Origin: Bog-756 sp963828385
Lineage (GTDB): Bacteria; Actinomycetota; Acidimicrobiia; Acidimicrobiales; RAAP-2
Direction of reading: 5' to 3'
Length of the DNA: 64,000 nucleotides
Assembly: GCA_963828385.1 (NCBI GenBank)
Contig: CAWHEF010000002.1
Location: 1,364,001 to 1,428,000, forward strand
Each line of letters starts with the position of its first letter. Position 1 is the stretch's first letter. This document shows, piece after piece, positions 32,656 through 42,225 of the stretch. Position numbers and translations under genes: made by a program. Under the pieces are notes generated by a model. The model was given only the letters and a program-made list of their open reading frames with translations. It did not search any database and was not told the origin of the DNA.

Positions 32656-33374
32656 GCATGCTCCAACTGCGGAAGGTCTCCAAGGTCTTTGGCGAAGGCG
32701 CGGGCCAGGTGCACGCACTTCGGGACGTCGACCTGTGGGTCGAGCCCGGCTCGCTGGTGGCGGTGATGGGAGCCAGCGGATCGGGCAAGAGCACGTTGCT
32801 GACCATTGCCGGGAGCCTCGAGGCGCCGACCAGCGGCGACGTCATCGTCGGCGGCGCCGCGCTCTCGAAGATGTCCCGCAACGACCAGGCCCGCATGCGG
32901 CGCCGCTCGATCGGCTACGTGTTCCAGGACTACAACCTGTTGTCCGGGCTGAGCGCCGTGGAGAACGTCTCGCTCCCACTCGAGCTCGACGGCGTCTCGG
33001 CCAAGAAGGCGCGCGCCGCTGGGATGGCCATCCTCGACGAGCTGGGCCTGATCGATCGGGCGTCGCACTACCCGGAGGAGCTGTCGGGCGGTGAGCGCCA
33101 ACGGGTCTCCATCGCCCGGGCCGTCGTCGGCGAGCGCCACCTGCTCCTGGCCGATGAGCCTTCGGGCGCCTTGGATTCGGCCAATGGTGAGGCGGTCATG
33201 CGCATGATCCTCGGCGCTTGCAAGCGTGGCGTCGCCGCGGTCGTCGTCACCCACGATGCCCAGCTGGCCTCGTGGGCCGATCGGGTGGTCTTTCTCCGGG
33301 ACGGGCGTGTCGTCGACCAGACGCTGTCGCCACCGAGTCCCGAGTCGTTGCTCCAGCCCGCACCGCATTCATGA
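32652..33374 (+). CDS. ABC transporter ATPase, MacB/LolD type
   Basis: A 240-aa nucleotide-binding subunit. Walker A is 'GASGSGKSTLLTIAGSL', the Q-loop 'YVFQDYNLLSGLSAVENV', the signature 'SGGERQRVSIARAVVGE' and Walker B 'HLLLADEPSGALD'. 'THDAQLASWADRVVFLRDG' holds the switch His. The Q-loop and Walker B sequences are typical of the mechanotransmission exporters (MacB, LolCDE, FtsE-like), fitting the FtsX-like permease next to it. ATG 32652 overlaps the PadR stop and the gene overlaps the permease by 4 bp. Confidence 0.93.
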   Translation: MSMLQLRKVSKVFGEGAGQVHALRDVDLWVEPGSLVAVMGASGSGKSTLLTIAGSLEAPTSGDVIVGGAALSKMSRNDQARMRRRSIGYVFQDYNLLSGLSAVENVSLPLELDGVSAKKARAAGMAILDELGLIDRASHYPEELSGGERQRVSIARAVVGERHLLLADEPSGALDSANGEAVMRMILGACKRGVAAVVVTHDAQLASWADRVVFLRDGRVVDQTLSPPSPESLLQPAPHS

Positions 33375-35924
33375 CCGTCCCGCTCGAGCGGCCGCCCGTC
33401 CGGGCGCTTCCAGCCGGGGGCGGCCTTCCGGCGCGCCGCGCCGTGGCGCGGTGGGCGTGGCGGCTGTTCCGACATGAATGGCGCCAGCAGCTGTTGATCC
33501 TGGCGCTCATCGTGATGGCGGTGGCCGCCACCATCATCGGTGCTGCCGTCTCCGCCAATACGCCGCCGCCGCCCGACTTCGGATTTGGGACCGCCCAGGA
33601 CCTCGCCACGTTCCAGGGCCCCAGCTCCGACCTGGCTAGCCGGGTCGCCAGCTTGCAGCAGCGCTTTGGCCGCACCGAAGTCATCGAGAACCGGACCCTC
33701 ACCATCCCCGGGTCGATCAACACCTTCCAGCTGCGCGCCGAAAATCCGCGGGGACCGTTCAGCCAGCCGATGCTCTCCCTCGTCTCGGGGCACTACCCTG
33801 CCGGGCCGGGTCAGGTGGCGGTGACCAGCGGTGTGGCATCCGACCTCAACCTCGAGGTGGGGGACCTCTGGCACCAGGGCGGCACGAGCCGGCGCGTCGT
33901 CGGCATCGTCGAGAATCCCCAGAGCCTGCTCGACGAATTCGCGCTCGTCGCTCCCGGGCCAAGTCGAGGAGCCGACCCAGGTCAGCGTGCTGTTCGACGC
34001 TCCCGGCGTGCCACCGACCTCGATCGGACCGACCGTGTCGACGCCGCAATCGGCACCGGGCAATGCGGTCAACTCCGAGACCATCTCGATCGCCGCGCTG
34101 GTGCTCGGGATGCTGCTCACCGCCCTGGTGTCGATCGGCGGCTTCACGGTGCTCGCCCAGCGCCGCCTTCGCTCGCTCGGGATGCTCGAATCCCTCGGTG
34201 CCACGGACAAGCACGTCGGTCTCGTCGTGCGGACGAACGGCGTGGTCGTCGGCGCCGTCGGCGCGGTGGCCGGAGCCGTCGTCGGCCTCGTCGGTTGGCT
34301 CGCCTATCGACCCAGCCTCGAGCAAAGCGCCCACCACGTCATCGGCGTCCTGGCGCTGCCCTGGCTGGTGGTCGCCCTGGCCATGGTGCTCGCCGTGGTG
34401 GCGACGTACCTCGCCGCTTCGCGACCGGCGCGCTCGATCACCAAGGTCCCGATCGTGGCGGCCCTGTCCGGGCGACCGGCGGCGCCGAGGCAGATCCACC
34501 GCTCGGCCATCCCCGGCATCGTCTGTTTCGTCATCGCCTTTGTGCTGTTGGGGAGCGCGGGGAGCGGCAACGGGGCGAGCCCACGGACTCCCGAGCTGGT
34601 CCTCGGCATCGTCGTTCTCATCCCTGGGGTCATCCTGCTCTCACCGTTCTGCCTCTCGGTGATGGCCCGACTGGGCCGACAGGCCCCGATCGCCGTTCGC
34701 CTTCCGCTGCGCGACCTGGCCCGTTATCGGGCCCGCTCGGGCTCGGCGCTGGCGGCGATCAGCCTCGGCATCCTCATCGCCGTCATCATCTCGCTCGTCT
34801 CGGCAGCCCGATATGCGAACGTCCTCGACTATGCGGGCCCCAATCTCGCGTCCAATCAGATCAGCGTCTACACGCCGAACGGTTCCTACGGCCCCCACGG
34901 CCCGGGAACCGACGCCGGCAGCAGTGTGACCGTTGCCCAGTTGAGGTCCATGGAGACGGCCGCCGACACCATCGCTTCGTCCCTTGGATCGCACGAGGTC
35001 GTTCAGTTGCAGACGACCAGCTCGTCGCTCAATCACGACGCACCCGGGCGCAACTGGTCGGGCCCGGTCTTCGTCGCCACCCCGCAGCTCCTTCGGGCCT
35101 TCGGCATCAAGGCGTCCGAGATCCAACCGAACGCCGACATCCTCACCATGCGACCGGGCTTGTCCGGGACCTCGGAGATGCAGCTCACCTACGGGACCGG
35201 TGGTGGCGGTCAGATCCCGATCGGCCCAGGGGGCGCCGGGGGACGGCGTCAGGGCCCGGGTACGGGGACCACCGCTGCCTCCTGCACGGAGAAGAACGGC
35301 TGTCTTTCCGATCCGGTCATCCAGGAGATGAGCCAGCTCCCCTCGGGAACCTCGGCACCGAACACGGTGATCACCGAGCACGCCGTCCACGCCCTGGGCC
35401 TCCAGACGATCGTCTCGGGCTGGTTGATCGAGAGCCCCAACCCGCCGACGGCGGCACAGATCACCAACGCCCGCCAGACGGCAGCGGCGACCAGCATGAC
35501 CATCGAGACCAAGAACAGCGCACCCTCGTCCTCGGAGATCATCGACTGGGCGACCGTCTTCGGCATCGTCCTGGCGCTCGGCGTCTTGGCCATGTCGGTT
35601 GGCCTCATCCGCAGTGAGACTGCGGGGGACCTGCGCATCCTGGCGGCAACCGGGGCGAGCAGCCTGACGCGGCGTACGCTCACCGCCGTCACCGCCGGCG
35701 CCCTCGGTCTCCTCGGCGCGGTGCTCGGCACGGTGGCCGGCTACATCGGCGTCATCGGCTACGTCCGGGGCAGCGCCCAGAACGGCGGTATCGCTGCGCT
35801 GGGGGCCGTTCCCGTCGACAACCTCCTCCTCATCCTTGTGGGCATGCCGTTGGTTGCGGCGGCCGTCGGTTGGCTCGTAGCAGGGCGGCTGCCGTCCGGC
35901 ATGGCCCGGCAGCCGATGGAGTGA
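33371..35924 (+). pseudogene. FtsX/MacB-type ABC permease, one frameshift
   Basis: A permease of about 850 residues in two FtsX-like halves. The first part (ATG 33371 to about 33955) has an N-terminal helix and an extracytoplasmic domain, ending 'LLDEFALVAPG'. The frame then shifts +1 within CCCGGGCC at about 33955; reading resumes as 'QVEEPTQVSVLFDAPG'. The second part has helices such as 'IAALVLGMLLTALVSIGGF', a large extracytoplasmic domain and three closing helices. Both sides are well kept, so a sequence error is likely. It should form an exporter, or a device driven by the ATPase upstream. Substrate unknown. Confidence 0.85.
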
Positions 35925-36000
35925 ACCGCTGAGCGGCATCGTTCGTGGTGTGCGCCCAGGTGGTAGACCGTCCCCCGGGCCGGAGAGGATCGGAGGCACC

Positions 36001-37224
36001 GTGACTGCTGAGCGCTCCGCTCCCGAGGGAGCGGACACCGAATCCGTACGTTCGCCCGGGGGCGACGAGCGCCCTGGCCGCGCCCATGGTGCCGTCGATG
36101 TCGTTCCCGAGCACATCACCACCTCGACCCGCGACCGGGACGAGATGGCCCGCCGGCTCCAGGCTTGGCTGTCGGGCGTGCTCGGCGGCGACCGGCGCCC
36201 CGAGGTGACCGAGGTCAGCGCCCCGGAGGGGAACGGCATGTCGTCGGAGACCCTGCTGTTCACGGCGCTCTGGGACGACGACGGGGAGCGGGCCCGTCAC
36301 CGCCTGGTGGCGCGGGTGGAGCCGCCCCCGACCGACTATCCCGTCTTCACCACCTACGACCTGGCCCAGCAGTACCGGGTGATGCGGCTGGTGCGGGAGA
36401 ACACGGCGGCGCCGGTCCCCGAGACGTACTGGTACGAGGACGACCCGGGCGTCCTGGGCGGCTCCTTCTTCGTCATGGCCCGCGAGGACGGAGAGGTCCC
36501 CCCTGACGTGTTGCCCTACACGTTCGGGGACAACTGGGTGTACGACAGCCCTCCCCGAGCACGCCGAGCCATCGAGGAGTCGGCGCTGTCCGCCCTGGCC
36601 GAGATCCACTCGGTCACCCCCGACCGTCATGATCTGGCCTTCCTCCAGGTCGACCGACCGGGCTCGACGGCGCTCGAGCGGCTCCTCAACCACTGGAACG
36701 CCTATCACCGCTGGGTGGTGCAGGATCGGCCCTCCCCCCTCCTCGACGAGAGCTTCACCTGGCTGGAGGACCATCTCCCGGACGACTCTGGCAGTGACAC
36801 CCTGTCGTGGGGAGACAGTCGGATCGGCAACATGATGTTCAGGGACAACCGGGTGGTCGCCGTGCTCGACTGGGAGATGGCCTCGGTGGCGCCACCCGAG
36901 GTCGACCTCGGGTGGATGTGCTACCTCCACCTGTTCTTCCAGGACCTGGCCACCGACCTCGGGGCGCCGGGGCTTCCCGACATGTTCCGGCCGGTCGACC
37001 TGTCGGCGGCCTACGAGCAGCGCACCGGCCGCCAGGTGGGCGACCTCACCTGGTACCTCGCTTTCGCCGCCATGCGCCACGGCGCCATCATGCGGCGGGT
37101 GACCGAACGCTCGATCCACTTCGGCGAGGCGGAGATGCCCGACGACGTGGACGAGCTGATCATGCACCGGGCCACGATCCGGGCCATGCTCGAGGGCTCC
37201 TACTGGGGCCGGGTCGGGTTGTGA
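36001..37224 (+). CDS. Aminoglycoside phosphotransferase-fold (APH) family kinase
   Basis: A 407-aa protein with a kinase-like APH fold. The ATP site includes 'ARHRLVARVEPPP'. The catalytic loop is 'LSWGDSRIGNMMFRDNR', with Trp where aminoglycoside kinases have His, and the metal-binding Asp is in 'VVAVLDWEMASVAPPEVDLG'. This 'WGDSRIGN' variant is common in actinobacterial proteins linked to acyl-CoA metabolism rather than drug resistance; the substrate is unknown. GTG 36001 has GGAGG four bases upstream. The first 40 residues are disordered. It is convergent with the SDR gene. Confidence 0.82.
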   Translation: MTAERSAPEGADTESVRSPGGDERPGRAHGAVDVVPEHITTSTRDRDEMARRLQAWLSGVLGGDRRPEVTEVSAPEGNGMSSETLLFTALWDDDGERARHRLVARVEPPPTDYPVFTTYDLAQQYRVMRLVRENTAAPVPETYWYEDDPGVLGGSFFVMAREDGEVPPDVLPYTFGDNWVYDSPPRARRAIEESALSALAEIHSVTPDRHDLAFLQVDRPGSTALERLLNHWNAYHRWVVQDRPSPLLDESFTWLEDHLPDDSGSDTLSWGDSRIGNMMFRDNRVVAVLDWEMASVAPPEVDLGWMCYLHLFFQDLATDLGAPGLPDMFRPVDLSAAYEQRTGRQVGDLTWYLAFAAMRHGAIMRRVTERSIHFGEAEMPDDVDELIMHRATIRAMLEGSYWGRVGL

Positions 37225-37234
37225 CCGGTCCGAC

Positions 37235-38059
37235 TCAGACGCCGAGACTGCTCTTGGCCCCCCGTTCGAAGAGGCGGTAGGGGAGCAGGCGCTTGGCCAC
37301 GATGCCGACGCGTTCCCCGAGCTTCCCCGCCGAGGCCCGCCGCGGCGGCGTGCGGGCCTCGAGCACCCGTACGACGACCCGTGCCACCTCGTCGGGATCG
37401 ACACCGTGCCGCTCGTCGGCGGCCATCGCCGTGATCGCCTTGGTCACCGCCGGCCCGTAGGGACTGTCGGACCGGGCGGGTGCGTCACGGCGGCTGGCGG
37501 TGAAGTCGGTTCTCACGTTGCCCGGCTCGACCAGGGTCACGTCGATGCCGAAGGGAGCGACCTCGTAGGCCAGGGCCTCGCCGTACCCTTCCATGGCGAA
37601 CTTGCTGGCGCTGTAGAAGGCCTGGAAGGGGATGCCGATGAGGCCGCCGATGGAGCTGACGAGCACGATCCGGCCTCTTCCCTGGCGCCGCATGACCGGC
37701 AGGGACCGCTGCACCACGCGAACGGCACCCCAGAAGTTGGTCTCGAACTGGTCGCGGGCATCGACGATGGGGGTCTCCTCCACCGCCCCGGCCAATCCCC
37801 ATCCGGCGCACGACACCACGGCGTCGAGACGCCCGGATCCGGCGAGGAGGGAGGCGAAGCCGGCGTCGACCGATTCGTCACGGTCCACGTCCATCATGAG
37901 CTCGTGGCCACCACCTGATCCCGTCCCGCGCCGGCTCGCCCCGTAGACGGTCCAGCCCCGTTGACCCAGCCACCCTGCGCACGCCTGTCCGATGCCCGAC
38001 GAGGAGCCGGTGACGAGGACCACCCCCTCTGCCGCCGCCGACTCACCGATCCTCGTCAT
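37235..38059 (-). CDS. Short-chain dehydrogenase/reductase (SDR)
   Basis: A 274-aa classical SDR. The cofactor loop is 'VLVTGSSSGIGQACAGWL', with 'VVSCAGWGLAG' and the active-site Ser/Tyr/Lys in 'VSSIGGLIGIPFQAFYSASK'. 'LVEPGNVRTDF' follows. An Arg after the second strand ('YGASRRG') suggests NADPH. ATG 38059 overlaps the histidine kinase stop by 4 bp, so it is the last gene of the regulator-kinase-SDR unit, an odd pairing. The substrate is unknown; the residues resemble enzymes acting on lipids or sterols, but this is weak. Confidence 0.85.
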   Translation of the reverse strand: MTRIGESAAAEGVVLVTGSSSGIGQACAGWLGQRGWTVYGASRRGTGSGGGHELMMDVDRDESVDAGFASLLAGSGRLDAVVSCAGWGLAGAVEETPIVDARDQFETNFWGAVRVVQRSLPVMRRQGRGRIVLVSSIGGLIGIPFQAFYSASKFAMEGYGEALAYEVAPFGIDVTLVEPGNVRTDFTASRRDAPARSDSPYGPAVTKAITAMAADERHGVDPDEVARVVVRVLEARTPPRRASAGKLGERVGIVAKRLLPYRLFERGAKSSLGV

Positions 38060-39564
38060 GGCGTCTCCTCGAACGCGTCGCTCGATGGACGGTATCGTGC
38101 CCGCCCTACGACCGCGGGCTGGGTCAGCGGCCGGTCGGAAGCTGTGCCCGGGTCGTGGGGAGCACCGGACGGGCCGGGCCCGGGGGCAGTCGACCACGAG
38201 CGGGGCGTTCCGGTGTGGAACGCGACGGTCACGCGCGTCCCCCGGCCGCCGGTCACCGGCGACTCCGCCCGCACCGTGGCTCCCATGGCGGCCGCCAGCT
38301 CGGAAACGATGGCGAGACCGAGACCGAACCCGGACCGCCGCCCTCGACCGCGGTCGGAGGTGAAGTGGCGCTCGAAGATCAGGGGAAGCTGATCGTGGGG
38401 TATGCCCGGACCGTCGTCGGTCACCCAGATGGACGGGGCCCCCCGAAGGACTCCCGTGCCCACGACGATTTCGGTGCCGGCGAAGGCCGACGCGTTCTCC
38501 AGGAGGTTCGCCACGATCTGGCCCAGTCGGTCCCGATCGGCGAGGACGGGTAGTGGCTCCTCGGTGCCGGGCGCGGAGACGACGGCGAGGCCGAGGGAGG
38601 AGACCGTGGGCCCGAATCCGTCGGCCACCTGACGCACCACCTGGCTGGCGTCGACCGGGCTCAGCTCCATCGAGAACCGATCGGCGTCGAGCCGGGCCAG
38701 GTCGAGGAGGTCCTGGACCAGCCGTTCGAGCCGGCGGGCCTCGGTGCCGATCACGGCGGCGGCGGCCGTCGGGTCGTCGGTGGCCCCGTCGAGCACGGCA
38801 TCGGCGTAGCCGCGGATCGAGGTCAGCGGCGTCCGGAGCTCGTGAGACACCGACAGGATGAACTGGCGTTCTTGCTCGCGGGCCCGCACGAGGTTGGCCC
38901 CCATGGCGTTGATGGCCTCGCCCAGTTGGGCGAGCTCGGGAACCTCCCCGGCCCGTGTCGACACGGTGGCGTCGAGATCGCCGGCGGCGATACGTCTCGT
39001 CGTCTCCACCGCTTCTCCTATCGGTCGCGTGAACCTGCGGGCGAGGGCGGCGGCCACGATGGCGGCCACGATCAGCCCGGCGATCCCGACGGGGAGGAAG
39101 TAATCGATGCCGTTGACCGGGTCGCGGGCCTGCCTGGTGATCACGAGCACCGGCGTGTAGGAGACGATCTGCTTGATGTCGGTGGGGATGGCGGAGTACA
39201 CGAGGAGGGAGGCGGTGTGGCCGGTGACCTGTCGACCGTTCTCGAGGGACCGGACGGCGTCCGGGCCGAGGGCGACGCCGGTGGGCAACTGGCCGGTCAC
39301 CGACCCTTCGGGGTAGAGGGCCATGATGGCGATCCCGGCGAATGCGCCGGTGCTGGCGATGAGGTCGAGCTCGCGACGGTACGCAGGCCGTGCCGGGGAG
39401 GCGCCCTTGGCGAGGGTCCGGGAGATGGCCCGAGCCTGTCCGGCCAGCTGCTGCTGGGCCGACGCGATGGCGGCGCGGCGGATGAGGATGTAGCTCGCCG
39501 CCGTGGTGACGGCCATCGTGGCCGCCAGAAGCACCAAGATGGCGACGGTCAACCGTCGCCTCAT
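38056..39564 (-). CDS. Sensor histidine kinase (HAMP type)
   Basis: A 502-aa membrane kinase. One helix at residues 7-29, an extracytoplasmic sensor of about 130 residues and a second helix around 155-175 lead to HAMP ('ARRFTRPIGEAVETTRRIAA'). The H-box is 'FILSVSHELRTPLTSIRGYA', the N-box 'IVANLLENASAFA', and the G-boxes 'VTDDGPGIP' and 'RSGFGLGLAIVSELA'. The C-terminal 50 residues are disordered. It is encoded 21 bp after its response regulator and coupled to the SDR. The signal is unknown. Confidence 0.9.
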   Translation of the reverse strand: MRRRLTVAILVLLAATMAVTTAASYILIRRAAIASAQQQLAGQARAISRTLAKGASPARPAYRRELDLIASTGAFAGIAIMALYPEGSVTGQLPTGVALGPDAVRSLENGRQVTGHTASLLVYSAIPTDIKQIVSYTPVLVITRQARDPVNGIDYFLPVGIAGLIVAAIVAAALARRFTRPIGEAVETTRRIAAGDLDATVSTRAGEVPELAQLGEAINAMGANLVRAREQERQFILSVSHELRTPLTSIRGYADAVLDGATDDPTAAAAVIGTEARRLERLVQDLLDLARLDADRFSMELSPVDASQVVRQVADGFGPTVSSLGLAVVSAPGTEEPLPVLADRDRLGQIVANLLENASAFAGTEIVVGTGVLRGAPSIWVTDDGPGIPHDQLPLIFERHFTSDRGRGRRSGFGLGLAIVSELAAAMGATVRAESPVTGGRGTRVTVAFHTGTPRSWSTAPGPGPSGAPHDPGTASDRPLTQPAVVGRARYRPSSDAFEETP

Positions 39565-39585
39565 GTCCCGCTCATCGGTTTTGGC

Positions 39586-40284
39586 TCATCCCATCCGGTA
39601 GCCGACGCCCCATACCGTGGCCAGGGGCAGGTCGTCCCCCAGCTTCTTCCGCAGCTGGCGGACGTGCACGTCGACCGTCCGCTCATCGCCGTACCAGTCG
39701 CTGCCCCACACGCCGTTCAGCAGCTGGCGCCGCGACAGCGCCAGCCCGAGGTTGTCCACCAGGTACACCAACAGATCGAACTCCCGGGTGGCGAGGGGGA
39801 CCACGGTGCCGGCGACGCGGACCTCCCGCCGTCCGGTATCGACCTCGAACGACCCCAGCTTGACCACGGTGGGGACGGCAGCCGCCTTCGGCGAGGACCG
39901 CCGGAGGATGGCCCGGACCCGGGCCACCAGCTCTCTTGGTGAAAACGGCTTGGTGACATAGTCATCGGCACCGAGCTCGAGCCCGAGCACCCGGTCCACC
40001 TCATCGTCGCGGGCGGAGAGGACGAGGATAGGCATCGGTTCGACCCCTCGGGCCGGAGCCTCGCTGCGAAGCTGGCGGCAGACGTCGAACCCGTCGAGAT
40101 CGCCCGGGAGACCGACGTCCACGATGACCAGGCTCGGCCGCTCGCGGGCGATGAGGGCCATGCCGGCGGTCCCGTCGTCCGCTTGGAGGACGCGGTACCC
40201 GTCCCGGCGCAGGTACATGGCGACCAGGTCGGAGATGTGGTGGTCGTCCTCGATGACCACGAGGGTTTCCTCGGGACTTGCCAT
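39586..40284 (-). CDS. OmpR/PhoB-family response regulator
   Basis: A 232-aa regulator paired with the kinase downstream. The receiver has 'VVIEDDHHISDLVAMYL', the phospho-acceptor Asp in 'LVIVDVGLPGDLDGFDVC' and Lys in 'GADDYVTKPFSPRELVARV'. The winged helix shows 'PLATREFDLLVYLVDN' and 'DERTVDVHVRQLRKKLGDDL'. ATG 40284 is chosen because the receiver begins a few residues later; upstream in-frame codons are Arg/Pro-rich. An AT-rich TCATACTTTCATCAT about 45 bp upstream on the minus strand may hold the -10. Confidence 0.9.
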   Translation of the reverse strand: MASPEETLVVIEDDHHISDLVAMYLRRDGYRVLQADDGTAGMALIARERPSLVIVDVGLPGDLDGFDVCRQLRSEAPARGVEPMPILVLSARDDEVDRVLGLELGADDYVTKPFSPRELVARVRAILRRSSPKAAAVPTVVKLGSFEVDTGRREVRVAGTVVPLATREFDLLVYLVDNLGLALSRRQLLNGVWGSDWYGDERTVDVHVRQLRKKLGDDLPLATVWGVGYRMG

Positions 40285-40410
40285 CGCCACAGCCTGCCAC
40301 CGGGCCCCCCTGTTTGCCCTGCGCCATGATGAAAGTATGAGGGCCGCCGTCGGCGGCCGGCGTGGGACAGCCGGCGTGGCACGGTCGGGCGCGTGCCGGT
40401 CAGGCACCGG

Positions 40411-40986
40411 TCATGAAGCGGGTTCCCACGCCTTCATCCACGGGGTTTCCGGCCAGTGCTCCGCCGCCGCCATGAGGGGATAGGCGGTCGCTCCGTCGAT
40501 CGCCTCTCGAACGATGTCGGCGTGCCCTGCATGCCGGGCCGTTTCCTGGATCAGGTGGAGCAGGACCCACCGAACCGACCATGCGTCGACGTCGTCGGGA
40601 AGCCATGGCATGCCCCCGGGCACGGGCACCGGTTGGCCGAGGTCGGCGATGGAATCGATCACCGACCCGGTCACCCTGGCGGTGGCGGCATAGTCGTCCA
40701 GGGTTCGATCGAGTGTCTCGTCGGGTCCCAGTCGGAAGTTCTCCGACCAGTCGGCGCTGAGATCGAAGGGTGCCTGCCGCTGCAGGACGACAGCGATCCA
40801 GAAGTCCTCGACCCTCGTGACGTGCTTGATCAGCCCGCCGACGCTGAGCTCGCTGACCGTGGGGGTGAGCCTGGCCTGTTCGTCGGTGAGCCCGTAGGCG
40901 GTGAGTCGAAGGACATGGCGTTGGTGGGCCAGGAACTGGACGAGCCCTTCCCGTTCGTCGGCCACCGGTTGCACGTTGCCTGGCAT
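40411..40986 (-). CDS. DinB-family (DUF664-like) protein
   Basis: A 191-aa four-helix-bundle protein of the DinB superfamily, which often binds metal and in Actinobacteria includes mycothiol-dependent transferases. 'GLVQFLAHQRHVLRLTAYGL', 'TVSELSVGGLIKHVTRVED' with the first His, and 'WVLLHLIQETARHAGHADIV' with the His pair near the end fit that pattern. A mycothiol link is plausible given mshD in this genome, but is inference. AGGAG lies before ATG 40986. It is divergent from a WYL regulator, a frequent pairing. Confidence 0.83.
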   Translation of the reverse strand: MPGNVQPVADEREGLVQFLAHQRHVLRLTAYGLTDEQARLTPTVSELSVGGLIKHVTRVEDFWIAVVLQRQAPFDLSADWSENFRLGPDETLDRTLDDYAATARVTGSVIDSIADLGQPVPVPGGMPWLPDDVDAWSVRWVLLHLIQETARHAGHADIVREAIDGATAYPLMAAAEHWPETPWMKAWEPAS

Positions 40987-41112
40987 GTTGTCTCCTCTGG
41001 TCGGTCGGGATCGCAGTGGCGGTGTCGTGCCTCGAGAGCGACTCGGGGCGTTCCTGCTCGTTCATCCCAGTGTGACGACTCAAAGTGGCCATCTCCTGGC
41101 CACGTTCTTTGC

Positions 41113-41118
41113 CAAACT
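41113..41118 (+). promoter_or_regulatory. Candidate -10 box of WYL regulator
   Basis: CAAACT ends six bases before ATG 41125, with no Shine-Dalgarno. The match to TANNNT is partial. Confidence 0.35.
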
Positions 41119-41124
41119 CAGCCA

Positions 41125-42123
41125 ATGCGGGCAGATCGGTTGGTGGCCACGCTCATCCTCTTGCAGCGCCGGAGCCAGGTGACGGCGGCCGAGGTGGCCA
41201 GGGAGCTCGAGGTATCGGAACGGACGGCCAGGCGTGATCTCGAGGCCCTCTCGGTGGCCGGAGTGCCTGTGTACTCCCAACCGGGTCGTCGCGGAGGTTG
41301 GAGGCTGGTCGGTGGCGCACGCACTGATCTGACCGGGTTGAACAAGGCCGAGGCCCGGGCCCTGTTCCTCGTGGCCGGACCGGCGAGATCAGCGCCCCCC
41401 GAGCTCGGGACCGCCCTCCGCAAGCTCGTCCAGGCCCTCCCCGAGCCGTTCCAGGCGGAGGCGGAACGGGTGGCGACCTCGGTCATGGTCGATCCCATCC
41501 ACTGGTCGGGTCCCCGGCCTGAGAGCGGCCGGCCCGTTCCACCCGCCCATCTGGCCGTCGTCCAGGCGGCACTGGCCGAGGGTCGCCAGGTTCTCCTGGC
41601 CTACGTCGACCGAGCCGGTGTTGCGACCGAACGCGCCGTCAGTCCGCTGGGACTCGTCGTGAAGGCGTCCATGTGGTACCTCATCGCCGGGACGGACGAC
41701 GGCCGGAGGACATTTCGCGTCGACCGGGTGACCGGTGCCGAGCTGCTTGCCGAGACGGTCGAGCCCGGCGACTTCGATCTGAACTCGGCGTGGGACGAGG
41801 TGATCGCCGCCGTCGACAGGCTGCGAGCCCCCATCAAGGTGGAGCTGGCGGTGAGTAGCGAGATGGTGGAACCGATCACCTGGCTGTTCGGCACCGGGGC
41901 CGCCATCGGCACTGCCCTGCCCGACGGCAGGATGGCCGTGACGGTGCGGGGCGGTGACGCCGAGCGCGTCGCCGAGCGGATCGCCGGGTTCGGAGGTGCG
42001 GTCGAGGTCCTTCACCCACAAGCTGCCCGCTACCGCCTGGCCCTCATCGGGGCGCAGCTCGTCGACCGGTATGGCGACGAAAGTCACCGACGCTCGCGTG
42101 GCGAAGCTCATCGCGGACTCTGA
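41125..42123 (+). CDS. WYL-domain DeoR/YafY-family transcriptional regulator
   Basis: A 332-aa regulator. An N-terminal helix-turn-helix ('RLVATLILLQRRSQVTAAEV', 'SERTARRDLEALSVAGVPVY') is followed by a WYL domain with 'RAVSPLGLVVKASMWYLIAG' and 'RTFRVDRVTGAELL', and a WCX-like C-terminus. WYL domains sense ligands or nucleic acids and often respond to DNA damage. It is divergent from the DinB-like gene, which it may control, and lies upstream of trpC with its own transcript. Confidence 0.88.
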   Translation: MRADRLVATLILLQRRSQVTAAEVARELEVSERTARRDLEALSVAGVPVYSQPGRRGGWRLVGGARTDLTGLNKAEARALFLVAGPARSAPPELGTALRKLVQALPEPFQAEAERVATSVMVDPIHWSGPRPESGRPVPPAHLAVVQAALAEGRQVLLAYVDRAGVATERAVSPLGLVVKASMWYLIAGTDDGRRTFRVDRVTGAELLAETVEPGDFDLNSAWDEVIAAVDRLRAPIKVELAVSSEMVEPITWLFGTGAAIGTALPDGRMAVTVRGGDAERVAERIAGFGGAVEVLHPQAARYRLALIGAQLVDRYGDESHRRSRGEAHRGL

Positions 42124-42173
42124 TCCAGCCATCGCCGGCGCCGGGTCGGTTTCCTCCATCCCCTCATGAACAC

Positions 42174-42216
42174 GGATCATGCATTAACAGGGATCATGGA
42201 GCTTGCTTGGTAGGAT
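42174..42216 (+). promoter_or_regulatory. Candidate trpC promoter with paired GGATCATG sites
   Basis: GGATCATG is repeated at 42174-42181 and 42191-42198, 17 bp apart, and a -10-like TAGGAT (42211-42216) lies nine bases before ATG 42226. The repeats could be an operator for a trp or neighbouring regulator. No leader peptide with Trp codons is seen. Confidence 0.45.
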
Positions 42217-42225
42217 CGGCTGTCC

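Noticed and set aside
36001..37224. Aminoglycoside resistance kinase
   Set aside because: The catalytic loop has Trp in place of the usual His, and the sequence fits the broad APH-fold family of actinobacterial metabolism, so a resistance call is not supported.
42124..42225. Tryptophan attenuator or T-box upstream of trpC
   Set aside because: There is no leader peptide with Trp codons and no terminator/antiterminator pair; the -10 box is too close to the start codon to leave a leader.
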